A model generated the notes under the pieces. It had not been told where the DNA came from. It searched no databases and saw nothing but the letters and a program-made list of their open reading frames with translations. This document shows, piece after piece, positions 37,422 to 50,900 of a stretch of 64,000 nt of DNA (its first letter is position 1; every line of letters begins with the position of its first letter). The stretch comes from Galaxea fascicularis (Eukaryota > Cnidaria > Anthozoa > Scleractinia > Euphylliidae): NCBI GenBank assembly GCA_948470475.1, contig OX419347.1:18256175-18320174 (forward strand), given 5' to 3'. Made by a program: the position numbers and the translations under genes.

Positions 37422-40400
37422 GATGTCCACCAGTTCACCATACAAAAACGAGTCTTGCAGACCCCCCACCCCCTCCCCACACATACATGTTCACCAAAGT
37501 ACTTTATCCTTGATGAGCCTATCCATTATTCACCTGGCAAGGAAGAGGAATAAAGGGAATTTGGGGTTGTTTCCAAAATGACTGGAGAAAAGATATTTCT
37601 CTACGAGTCTGACACTTCTCCAAGAGGATTCACCAACATTAACAGATATCAAGTTTTTCTTTTATTTCATTCTCGCAAGTTAGATCTCTTACAGTAGTCC
37701 TTAGCATATGAAAAATATTTTCCAAGGAGCTTCTTTCTCAAGGTCATCATTCACACTTTATTCTTATATAGTTGCAGCTACAGCAAAACCAGCTACCAAA
37801 GCTCAAAGAAAGAGATGTGGCAAAACCCTCCTTTCTCTGCATTTCAACTGACATTAAAACTTTTGTACCCCTTCAGAATATTTCCAAAATGCCACCACCA
37901 CCTCTGTGCTTTGTTAGTTGGATACAATATAACAACGAAGCAGAAAATTGAGGTAGACCTGTCCCAATAAAAGCAGTAACAAATTAACTTAGTTCAGTAA
38001 AAATCTTTAATTTTCTTGGCCACGACCATAGCATGCATGTTTTAGGTTTTTCAACTCAAAGAGAAAATAACACCAAACGTTGTCCATTACAAACACATGA
38101 CCCAAAACACTTTATCTGGGTCAAGAAGCCTACAAAAGTTACAAGAACTATGCATTTCAAACAATTCTTTTGACCATGCAGTTGTAGTCTAAACCACAAG
38201 CAATGGGTTCATAACACAATTAACTATACAGTACCAGTGCTTTGCAGTGAAATAAAGCTCCTTAAGGAACTCAGCCTTTCACTAACTGCCCCAGAAAACT
38301 TGTTTTCAAGGTTGAGGAGTTAACTCATGCAAAGACTAACTACAAACACATAACAAGGTAGTGACCTTTCCAGAAGACATTCCTTGCCTTTCTTTTATGA
38401 AATCATTTTCTTTTGTTCCAACAAAGTCTGCCCTGGTGTAGCACTGAGCAAAGCTGCAACAAATTACCCCTCAAGTTCTTCCGATCCTCAAGACCTGCTT
38501 ACAATATAACAAGTTCTCTTGTTGACAAACCCTGACTGTCTTACCCAAAAACTGAGTTTTAAGTGGGAAGGAAGGTTTAAATTCTGAGACAATACAGTCA
38601 AACCCAAATTAAGTGGCCACCTATTGAACAGCCACCTACCCTTCCCTCCACATTAGACAGCCAGTAATCAAAGTCCTGGTGGGGACCGTATTGTTTTCTA
38701 TGCTTATTATTCATTTTCCCAAGGGTAGCTACTTAACAGAGGTTGAACTGTATCATAACAGGGTTTCAGAGGGTGTAAAGGAATACAATGAAGTTTCCTT
38801 GTACGAACAAGTCTCACTTTTCAAGTGACAATTTGTAAGCTTTCTCTTCAATACAAACCAACAAACAAAAACAGCTATGGTCAAAATAAGTGTAGTGGTC
38901 AAAAGCTATAGATACAAAAAGCTGTGCAAAATCAGTTACAAAACTAACAATGTTCTGTATTAAGGTGAACCAGTCACTTATCCAGTAGCTAAGATGCACA
39001 AATGTTGGAAAAAATTACATGTGAAATGTTTCAAATATATTACCAGGATCATTATCTTATGAAGACTACTAAATATCTGAATCATACAAACATACCGTAG
39101 GAAAACTACTATCAGTAAAAAAGCATCCCTTTTAAAAAAGATAGCCCTATGTATAAAATCTCTACATTTAAGCCCAAAATCAGCTGCCCAGAGCTGCTTA
39201 GAAGTACAGCATTATCATAAAATGACACTGTTAATAAACTCTACACATCTTTTGAGAAACTACAAAATTTGATGACTATGAAAGCATGAACTTTTTAAAC
39301 TATTTACAGACCCTGTTGTGCTACAAAACAATTCTGTAAGTCTATATATATTTTTATCTACTATACACAAATTGCTCTACTACAACTATATTACACTTTT
39401 ATCAAAACTACTGACTAAATATTTTTAGCATTGTCATGATTGTAATTTGATTTGGCAGTTACAAAATGAAAGGAATTAAAGTTGATGTCACAAGTAAATT
39501 ATATTTTTACCATATATGACTAAAACTAAACAAACCAAAACAAATTGGTGCAAAACATGCACAAAGTTTTGCCTTGAGACATTAACAATACTTTTGTCTC
39601 ACAAAGTGAATTCCCCTGACTGTAACATTTTAGGAAAACCTGTAGTTTGAGGAGAAAATACCCCCAGAAGTATCCAAGTATACTGACAAAATCAAGAAGG
39701 CTGTTTTAGTTATTATGAACCTTAAAAGTGCCATTTCAGAACTTGATTTAAAACAATATTGGAATGATATTCCCCATTTACAGTACTGTTGGAAGATAGC
39801 ATGTCTATATGTATTCTAAATGAGGTGTACAGACACTATCTAACAGATTTAAAAATTGGTGTTACAGTGATTTTTGTGATTATTAATATTATTACTACAT
39901 CATCATATTAGCAAATTAATGTTATAGGTAAGTCACCAGCTGAAGGACTTGACAAACCACCAGCACTAACATTCTGAGCCATAAACAAGGATTGTAAAAA
40001 CATCACCAAAGCAATATTAATTTACCGGGTACAAACATGACACTGAAGGTTTCCCCAAGCCTGAAAAGTTCATTTTCATAGATCATTATTTGAAGCTTAT
40101 CGTGAAACAACCGTATCCATTGCAAATGAAAACATTGCATGTTCGCAGGTTGTGAGATTTAAGTGCTACACATACTGCACACCTTTGCTACAGTAACAGT
40201 CGTCTTGACCCCCATAAGCTCACTTAAAAAACTACTGCACACTTACTCTCAGTGACCTTCTCTGCATTTCAAATCTGCTAGAACCATCTCTATGAACCTT
40301 TAACCTACACTGTGAGGAGCTCTTGTTTTCCATCACATCATACCATGTATAATTAGGAAAGGAAACATTATCCAAAAAAATCTCTGCACAAATGGCCAAC

Positions 40401-41992
40401 AAATGCAATGTTAATGTTAAACAAGCCATGCATGCAGTTTAACAGTAAATTTTATCACACAATGCTTGATTTTTCTATTCTTACTGTGAAAATAAGAAAA
40501 CCATGAACACTAGAAATATTTTTGCAATGTTATTGTGACATGAGAAGATTAAACCGCAAACAGTAGCAGTAATTACTTTGTGGTTTCATATTGCCTCTGA
40601 TTGGTTGTTGCACAATGGGAAATGTCAAAATCAAATCAAAAGTGCTCATGGTTTTTGGATTCACACAGTAATGGTTGCACCATCTAACCCTGAAATTCAA
40701 TAAATTCACACACCTCATCCTCGTGAAAATAATTCACATTTTTTACAAACAGCATTTATATCAACAATTTGTACTCAGGTGCTTCCCAATGAATGGAAAA
40801 CACTGCTTTACAACTTACTATGCCAAGACTTGCATTAATTTTAACTGTGTTTATTTTGCACCTAGAAATTTAATTTTGACTATAAACTATTAATTACTGT
40901 GTTTACGCATGGAAATACTCTAATTACTGCGAATGTAATCTGTGATGCTTTTCAAAATACTCTACTAATGCAATTTATAAATATGGTACTATAAATTGTT
41001 CTAAATGCCTTTAAAAATTCTTTGTTTTGTACACCAAAGCTTCTAATATTTTATGCTGACATCTTTACACATGTAGTAACAATAACTTAAAACATGCCAT
41101 GACCAAAATTTTGTGTAGGGCTAAACTAGTGTACTTTCTGTACCCAGCCTTTGAAGTGGTTTTGGTGGCAAATACATGAAAAATCCTTTCACTACCAGAG
41201 TAAAAAAAAAGTCACAGCTTTCAGTACGAATGTAAGGTACTGCAACTTTGTGAGTTTCATTTTGTGAGTCAACTTTCATTGAGTCTGTAGGTCAAGATCT
41301 AGAGGTGTGACCACTCCACTGTAGCTCCAAATTGTTGGAGCCCAGGTACTATCCTGACATTGAACACACTTAAAACTACATGTAGCACAAGTTTGTAGTT
41401 TCCAACTCTGTTACTCACGGAAGTAAAAGGATCAATAGTGTTGCACAAATGGCATACCAGGTGTTCAGGTATGCCTTTAGCTACACTGCATCATAAACTG
41501 GGGTTGCTCACTAAAGAATTGTCAATCGTGAGACCACTTTCCCGTACTGCAATAATTGTACTCATCTACCACCTAGGAGAACATTTTTATGTCTTGTCTC
41601 TGGCATCAGGACATTTTTACTCCATCATTCAGGATGATATCCGAGCAGACATAACCCCCATTGATTCTGCAGTGTTATTCACTGGGAAGAAATTCCTCTC
41701 TAAAAAAAAAAGGAAGCAACAATCCATCAACAATAAACCTTGCTGAATGCACTAGCCTTGACCTTAAAGAACTGTTCCCATAGCTCAATGAGTTTGGTGT
41801 AAACCCCCACTCAACGATATGATTTCTCCTTACAATGTCGATATTTGGGCTAAGTAAGTTTATTCTAATGTTCATACATCAACATCATAAACTACATCAT
41901 CACCATGATTCTCGAACTTGTTCTAGCAAGGCTCTATATGCAACTACTATTGCTTTTAACACTTGCCCAAAACAAGATGTTGAGATGCATAA

Positions 41993-44900
41993 TTATACCT
42001 GACACCAACCTTCCAGCATTCCCTCGTCAGGATTCATACCACCAAAACCTGACACCATTTGATTATATTCTGTAGACTCCTCTTCATTTCCAGCAGTGGA
42101 AACTTGTGTTACTGGAATTGATGCAGGCCAGCGAGCAGGTAGGCTGCCCCTTGCAGTATTGCCTGGTGATGTAAACAAGCCTACTGGTAATGATGGGCTC
42201 ACAGCAGAGAGACATCCTGGTGCTAAGTTCGGATAGCTGAACACCTGCTGATTTTGACTGCCATATGTGGATGATGCAGTGTTGGGATTGTTTGATGGAG
42301 ACTAGGTGAATAAAATAATGATAAAAAATATTTACTGCAAAGAACACCACAACGAGAAAAAATGTAAACTCGAAGTATCCAAAGACGTGCCACCAAATTC
42401 ATTCTTTGCTTGCCTTTTTCAACAAATATCCCTTACAAAGAAAGACTAATATATGTAAATCTACTTCCTGTGTGTTACTGGCACGAGTTACTAGATCTAA
42501 TATACTTTTACAAGGCTACGCATAACATGATACACTTAGATCCTTCTGTTGTTCCCTTCATGCGCGATTGCGCGCGAAGGACCCGTATATCTGTAACGAG
42601 CTCTCAATCTTTCGTTCCTAAAAGATGCAGGACTTCTACCTTTCAGAAATCTTTTTTCATTAGAACCACTAGAATTTGGAATCTGCTTATTACTAGATTT
42701 GACCTGGATAATGTTACCCTTGGGAACTTTAAATCTGTTCTTTACGGCTATTACTCACAGGCTCTAGCAATAAATTATGATCTGGACTCTCCAAGGAGCT
42801 TCAAATGTATTTGTTTTAAAATGTAACACAGCCAGGTTTTTAGACCAAGAAATTAGCTGCTGCATGTGATTTTGACTGCTTTTTGTATATATTTTATTTT
42901 GTGGGTCCACAGTAATTGGCTTCAGCTGTTGCGGTGTTCCTGCCCAATTTAAGTTGTTTCTGGTGTATTGTTATCTTGTATTCTCAGTATTTGCATATCA
43001 TCTTTTATTTTTTCGCTATTTCTTTTGGGCAAAGCTAATAAAATAAAAATAAAAATAAATAAATAGATGGCAAAAGACAAACATCTAAATAGTCTACACC
43101 GCACTTACTTGTATAATCTGGACAGTTGTATTCAGTGTTATTCCTGAGGGAGAATTTGTTTTACTTGGACTTGTAGACACTGGTGACTGCTGCTGCTGGT
43201 GTCCAGGGGAATTCCGTGGATCTGTATTCAAACCGTTCCCCCCAGTGCTCTGTATGATACTATTACCACTCTGTGATCTTGTTAAGGGTGGTGGTATTAC
43301 TGCTGAGGTTCCAGGAGGAAAATGCCGGCTATTTGGTGCTGAACTTGACCGAGGTCGCTCAAGAAGCTGAATATATTCACTAGGAGTAGGGCCAGTGCGA
43401 CAAGTAGTAGAGCCTTTAACATAAAGACACAGTGTTACAAACTACACCTGTGCATAGCCCAACTAATTATTTTTACCAAATAAAAACAAGTTTCCTTTAT
43501 CAAAAACAAACCTGAGAAACAACAAACACCATACAAGACAGTGAGCTGGCCTTGAAAGCATTCTTCCATTGACCAACTGTACTAATCTCTAAGAAACGTT
43601 TTGTCATTTTGTTACTTAATTCACTTTTTACACTTTGTTGGCTGAAATATAAACTGCACCTTACCTACTGACGGCAAATGTGAATTTGGCATAGGAAGAC
43701 GAAAGGTAAAGCCCTGCTGCTGAAGATTCATACCAAACCCACAACTTGTTGGTCCGTGACCCTTAGGAGTTGGTGCTAACTGCATTATAAATGATGTTTC
43801 ATTCATGTTGCAGTCTCTCATTGGCCTGTTGTGTAACTGCTGAGCTTGACCACTAAATGAGGTAACCGCTGGTGACTGAGCCTCATTTCCATTATGGCAG
43901 GTTATCACAGAGTTGTGGTTTTCCATGGGACTGTAACCTGAACAGTTTTGTTCTGGTTTGATCTTTGCAGGAAAAGGGACCATAGGTGAGTGAATGACAC
44001 TGGACCCTAAAAACAATAAACACAAAGTGAATTTTGAGTGGACAAGCAGATGCTACTATATTTTTACCAGGAACAGGATTTGAATCTCACATTGGCTGAG
44101 TTTGGGGTTTGGTTCTTGGGTGTGTTCTCTTCATTTTCTGGTTTTTTAGAATTCAGGTTTAAACTTGTTAGAGATGACCTGGGCCTTCAAGGGACCCCTT
44201 TGTTAAGCAAATACTTCGTAACACTAACCAGAATCTACATCATTTTGCCAATTAGACCCTTGGGATGAAAAACTAGCTGGTGACTGTACATAGAGCCCAG
44301 TGCTGTCTCTGTCATCTTCATCACAATCATCATCAACTGATGAAACAGAGCTAATAGTACGACTTCTTTTTCTGTATCTCAAGTCATATGAGTCTGGTCT
44401 TGGGTGTATGCTCAATGTATTAGGAAAGCGTTGCTCAATCCCTGAATCACCATATGATGGACTCTCCAGATCAGATAAGATCAAACCATGTGAGGAGCCA
44501 ACACACTTGATGGGTGCTAGAGAAAAGCAGAGGCAAATGTAAGTTACTTTATCTTCATTCTTAAAGCAGCAAAAACACTCACTGAAAGCAATATAATTTA
44601 CAATAAGGACAGATCTCAGTGATCTGTTACAATGTTGACTACAGCACAAGGGACAGGCATGCTTTTCTGACTGCCTGACTATTTAACATGTGATGTTATG
44701 GATTGGGCCCTCAACGACCAAGTTCAGCAACTGAAAGCTTCAATTAGTTTTATTTAACGTTGCTGTGTTGCTGTTAATAGCCAGCATGTTCTGTAGAGAC
44801 CAAAAAACCAATTATTGTCTGCCATTCAAATTCTTTTTGTCTTCCTCCTACTACACTTCAAAAATGTTCCAAAATCTCTTGCAATTCATGTTTCATTACT

Positions 44901-47900
44901 AGTCTTTTAGTTTTCAGTAAGGGCACTTACATCTATAGATATAATAATACAGTGCCAACAACATACAAGAATTGCAGAAAAACAAAATACTGTTACTCTC
45001 TTAAAAGCAAACTTTAATTCTTGACAACCATAATTATGGTCAACTTTCAACTATCAGTTCATCACACATTTTTGGCTCAGACAACTATAATGTATTGCCA
45101 AGAAAGCTATTTTCACACTATTAATTAGCAAAACCTTGGCCTCAACCCTTAATATAACTGTCATTTTACTATGTTGACTTGTGACAATATTGTTAGCTTC
45201 TTTGAACTTAACTTTTTTGTAGTTACTTTATATGGTTATTTATCCATACTTAGCAGCCATTATTATCTTCAGTGGTAACTTAAATGTACTTCACATCACA
45301 GCACTTACTTCTAGCATAATTGTAGAGTTCTGCTACGGTAAACACACCAGAAGAAACCAAATTCTGCTCTGTGGCACCTAAAAGCAAGTAATGTTTCATA
45401 TCAATAAACAAACCTTAATATGATACACCACTGTTATCACAACCTTTCAAGGGAAATGTAAAATTGAAAGTCAAAGTGGATGGATATGCAAGATAACTGA
45501 GCCTAACTAAGCACTGTAACACTATGCAAGTTTAAGGAAAGTGTTCCTTCTTTGAAATAGTGAGTGTTCTAAGTATTGGGACTCAAATAATTTATAATTT
45601 TTTCAAGGGCATTTTAGACAAACTACTTCATTATTTTTATAATACTAATTTACACAACTCCAGCAGCTTTTAACTCGAGTAAAAATATGATAGCACCAAC
45701 TAAGGGCTACCAGTTAAACAATACAGACTAAAAAATCTACAATCAAATCCATAAAAATACAAGGAATCAGAAGCAAATTTCTTCCACATACGATTTCCCA
45801 AGGCTTTACTAACACATTTTGAAGTTATAACAATGTTTGTAGATCAAATAGCTTCATTCAGTTTTTAAAAGGACTTAACAACACTACATTTAGGTAAAAA
45901 AATAAAATAAAATAGGCATCTCAAAGTTAAAAAATGTGGATGTTTCTCTCCCACTGAGTTGTTGTCTGGAATACTCAAATTCCTTAATAATTAATAGATT
46001 ATTAAAAAAACACTGGCTTCAAAGTGACACTTCTTGTCAAAAGAACTGGTGTTGGTTTCATAACTGTCAAATCGGGAGCATTTTCTTTCCACGCACTAAT
46101 TTTGTTCAGGATAAAATCTTTCAGCTTACCATAATGAAGCTGAGAATTTGAGTGTGATCAAGGTTAACTAACTTAAATGGTCAGCCAGGGTGATGGTCAT
46201 AGAATATTGATAACTCGAGTTAAACTTTTTAGCAAACAAACCTGAATACACAGCTGGTGTTTGGATCTTACTTATAGAATTGCAGGGTTTTAGTCTCATA
46301 CAGAAAATGTAGTCCTTTCTAATATACTACAAATCATCTATTGTTTAGCAACAATCAAACCTGGACTGAAGGGTAAATTGATTTATGCATCAAACATTAT
46401 GACTGGAATCCTTCTACTGCATGCAAAGCTTAGACACTCCTAGATCTTATGAATAATTCCAAGATGCAAAAAAAAATATGACCACAGGATAAGTTGTCAA
46501 TATAAGCTTTTCCATTACACAGACACTTGAAAATATCAAATTAAAAAGCATGACTTTTGCCAAAACACAGGATAAGCATTAAACCTAACACACTTCATGG
46601 AAAAATTAACATGCCACACTTCAAAAATCTTATAAAGGGATAAACTTTTTTTTTAAGCTTCTGAGTCTTTTTGGGTTTTTTTTTAAGGTTACTGTAAAAA
46701 AAAGTATTGACATCTTTATCTGCTCTTAATTCCTTCTACAACAAAATTCCAATGCGTGCCAAAGAATTGAGGCCAAAAGGTTTGATGCATGCATGATGAG
46801 CTAAACAAACAAGCCCTAAACAAGTGCTAGTTATGGAAAAATCAGCTTCTACAATACATGTTCGTATTTAAAAGACAGTCAAGCAAAAGCTTGTTATGTA
46901 ACAACCATTGTTACATAAGTGAAAGCGATGACAATTGCCTTTTTTGATGCCTTCCACAAATGGAATGAACATTAGTCTGATTTTATATGACAATCAAGAG
47001 GGTCAATAGCCAAAAAATGGTAAACCAGGCTAATAAAGAACAAATAGATCTATTTTTGAAGTTTAAAACAAACCAAACATGATGACAATGTGATGTAAAG
47101 AGAATGTTGATTGAGGTCACTCTGGAATGTTACAGTTTTTTTAATTTCTCTCACTCTGGCAGTCTTGGAGAAGTATATTTTGCTAAGGTACCACTACTAA
47201 TGATAATGATGACAACTAATTTCCTTATAGATCACTAGTTCTTTGACATAATTTGCATAATATTTCATAAAATTTTTAAAACCTAACCCACAGATGCTTT
47301 AGAGCATACTAATTAACACTTTCAGGGAAATGTTTAAGTCGTGACATTTCTGCTTTCAGGGCAAATTTCTATAGCCTGAAAACATTTAGAAAAACAAAAT
47401 TCAAATAAAAAGCCAAAGATTGTAACTTACTCTGTCGCCTGTTACTAGGTGTGAGAGTCATATGTGTCCTAATTGAAGTCATTAACAAGATATTATTTTA
47501 ACAATAGACCCTGTGCAAAAATGGCTGCCTTTAAATTATTCCTTTGTTCATATTCACAACAGCCCAACTAACCTGGCTTGGGATAACAAATTCTTTAGAA
47601 TTTTTGTCTCAAAAACGTGGTTGGTTGGGCTATTTTGAATATGAACAAAAGAATAATTTAAAGGCAGCCATTTTTGCATTGGGTCTATAACAAAACCTTA
47701 AAAACAACATAACCCAAACTAGCATTTCGATAATATACTTCTTTCCATGTGTGTTAGACAATGCAATTCTGGGTAATAATGGAAAATGTGTCTATTGCAT
47801 TTTCTACACAATTTTTATAGGAAATATTTAAGATGACAATAATTATTATGACATAAACGTTTGGCATACAATCCTAAAAAGATATTGTAATGAAAATAAA

Positions 47901-50900
47901 ATATAGTTACATTATAAAATTCACAAAACAATATTGTACAATAACTATTATTTTTCAAATAGGCACTGTTAGTGACAATATTGTTGCTTCCATAACTACT
48001 GTGAATGCTTTTTTAAAAAAGATTTTCTTAAAAAGTACATCATTTATTCAGGTGCATATATCTTGTTTTTACCATAACTACAAAATGTATGTCTTTCTTC
48101 TCCCTTATCAACAAGGCACATAAGAAAAAACAAATAATTTTGACATTAAATTTGGCTTAAATAATCGAGTTACACTAATAGACAGAAGAATTTTTATTGT
48201 CACAACAAAAGATAGAGGCAAGTTGTACTACAATCTTTTCTTATAAAGACCAGAGAACATTTCACCGTTGAAACCCTGATATTAAAAATCTACATACTCT
48301 GCACTTTTCCCCCTTCATTTCTTCTTATAGATATTTGAAAAATTTATTTAAATATCAAGACTTAAAATGTTGTTAATCAATACTTTTACTCTTGTTCATC
48401 AATGAAATGATACATAGGAGAAAAGTGAAAGAGAGAGAAATAAGTGAGATTCCCGGTCCTGGTGCCATATGTGGGTGGAGTTTGTTGTTGGTTCTCTGCT
48501 CTGCTCCAAGAGGTTTTTCTCCAGGTACTCTGGTTTTCCCCTCTCCCCAAAAACCAACATTTCCAAATTCCAATTCGATCTGGATGCACGGACATGTTTG
48601 AAAAAGTTCTCTTGAGCTCTTTGGTTTTCCGTGGGTAACCAAATTACAATTACTTTTACAAATTACAAGCCACTGTTGTGGCTCAAAAAATTGATACTGT
48701 ATTACTGTTTTTGTGAAGGTTACATTCAAATTTTCAACTACTATTGGAAAAATTGAATTACAAGGTGTTGAGCCAAATGTCTTTCAGTATTTAACCTATT
48801 TTCCTGCAAGTTTCTGATTTTTGTTGAATCTTGAGATTGGCATGGGGCACACATTGCAAATGATGCTGTTGGTATAGTATCAATTTGCACACCATGATAA
48901 AATAATATGCTTAATGTTCTATACTATTAAGTGGCTATTTACTTTTGTATTTGTGTATGAAAGTGTGTTTAAATGGATGCTGGTATGTAATACTTTCTCA
49001 CAGTGCTGTTTATTATACTTTTCAAGGTAGTTCTTTCTTCTGAGATTGTGAACAAAATTCTTAAGTGTGACCATTCGTGTGGAATACAGCAAACTACCAA
49101 GGTATACTTTTAAGTGGTAGTTGTTTTTTTCTTTTGCAAAATAATATTTAGGGCCTTTTCCAAGTTTTTAACGTAACAATTTGTAATGCAAGGCTGCCTT
49201 TTGACCTTCATATAAGTAAATATAAAAAAAGCCATAACTAATATGGAGAAGCAAAAACATAAAGAAGCTTAAAGTGTGGCATAAAAGAAGGTACCTTATC
49301 AGCCAATAAATTTAGAAAAACTTTATCAAGGATAGTGATAACTAACAGTGAGGCAAGATACCCAGCTGCAGACATGAGTAAGGTGAAACTCTTGTTTTTC
49401 AGTACTGCCAATATACCTGTTGCCTTTGTCACTTGAACAAGATCCATCTGTCTGCAATATTTTTTTTGTTTTGAAACTTTTTTTTTCAATGTCAAGATTC
49501 AGTACCTTTCAAGAGAAACTCTCTTGCAACATTTCCAAATATACCTGAGCAATCTTTAAGTAGGTACACAAAATGTATTGTTTCTGAAAGAAAACACTTT
49601 AATGTGATTTTGCATTTGACAGGTGTGGACTTGCTTTGTTCTACAAGATAAATATGCTGTTTGAATGAGCAGTTATTATAAACATGCTGAGAATAAAACA
49701 TAATAGAATGTGACCAAACTTGTACAAGGAAACTTTTGTTTTTGTTATCAGGAATGTTTTGGCCTTGGCATGTCCAACTACTAATGTATCCTCAAAGCTT
49801 GTGTCATACGGCAAAACACATGCTGAGGTCAGATGAACTCTTTAATCTTCTAAAAGCCATTAATTCTCTATTTCTCTTTTAACCTTGTTTTTGCAAAAAC
49901 CACTTAGTCAGGCATGAGATCAGCAGGGGTAGATTAGTTGAGTTCTCAAAAAACCATGCTGAGTTCTAATAACTCACATTCACAGGAGTAACATAAAAGT
50001 AGTAAGTGAAATGTCAAAAAAATATTAATGAGTTACTGACCTTGACTTGCTACAGGAGCGCCATATCTATTGTTTAACAAAGTCATCCTATTATGCACCG
50101 CAAACTAATGGCATTTTACGACACAATGACTTGTCAAATGATCAACAGAACAATGGTTGTCAACGATTACATCAATTATTAGGATTTCCGTCAATCACAA
50201 TCGATTTTAGAACAAATGTTATTTGTAGTCTAATCTCTTGAATTGAGAAACCATGCAAAAATGACTTATCAGAAAATAACAAGCCATGGACATGCAAAAG
50301 ATTTCACAGAAACATGGAATACTCCCACACGAAAGTGTCACGACCTAAAGGGTTGAATTTCAGTTAAAAGAATCCATACTGCATGGATCAGGTAGCTTGG
50401 TCACCAAAACAAAACCTCAAAAGCAAACCTCTTATATGGAGCTTACTTCAGGGCAACAAACCATGTGGATTACAATAGAAAAACGCAATGTCACACCCCC
50501 AGGTACTATGAACGGTGCAACCTGGACAGTCTATAAACTAAGCATAACTTTGACGTAAATTAAAAGTGCACAGTTGTGCTACCACGTAATTAACGGTACG
50601 CCCGACGAGAAAGAGCTCATTTCCTTCAACACCCACACAAACGCAGCTAATGTCATGAACCTTGAAACTCGAAAACATAACTACGATGTGTATCTCAAAT
50701 TGAAACAGTTAATAACAAACATCTGGTCAATGTCTTCCTGCATGATCACTATTTTTGCAAAACTACATTGTGCAAAACAAGGATGACGAATGATCTAGAT
50801 ATGAGCTTGTCAAGTGCCTAGAATAATCAATTAAAGTAGGTTTCGCAGGAGGCATTTTAAGAACGACACAAAAAAGAGTTAAAATGTCCTCGTCAGTGCA

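Larger units (their letters stand above)
35085..41992. other. Intergenic DNA, 3' flanks of two convergent genes
   Basis: Starts with the 3' UTR of the CH-domain gene (ATTAAA at about 35442). A stem-loop repeat on the minus strand follows (35677-35703), then a C-rich tract near 35916, a GC-rich repeat block (about 36110-36600) and an inverted-repeat element (37185-37421). From about 37430 to 41992 the DNA is AT-rich, without repeats I recognise and without coding signal. It lies directly downstream of the minus-strand NFI stop, so it is probably the NFI 3' UTR; vertebrate NFI transcripts also have long ones. Confidence 0.5.

Noticed and set aside
41438..41746. 102-codon plus-strand frame downstream of NFI
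   Set aside because: No motif and antisense to the probable NFI 3' UTR; ends in a poly-Lys run from an A tract.
48373..48729. 118-codon minus-strand frame in NFI intron 2
   Set aside because: It is the conceptual translation of a dispersed cnidarian repeat, antisense to its usual orientation, not a gene.
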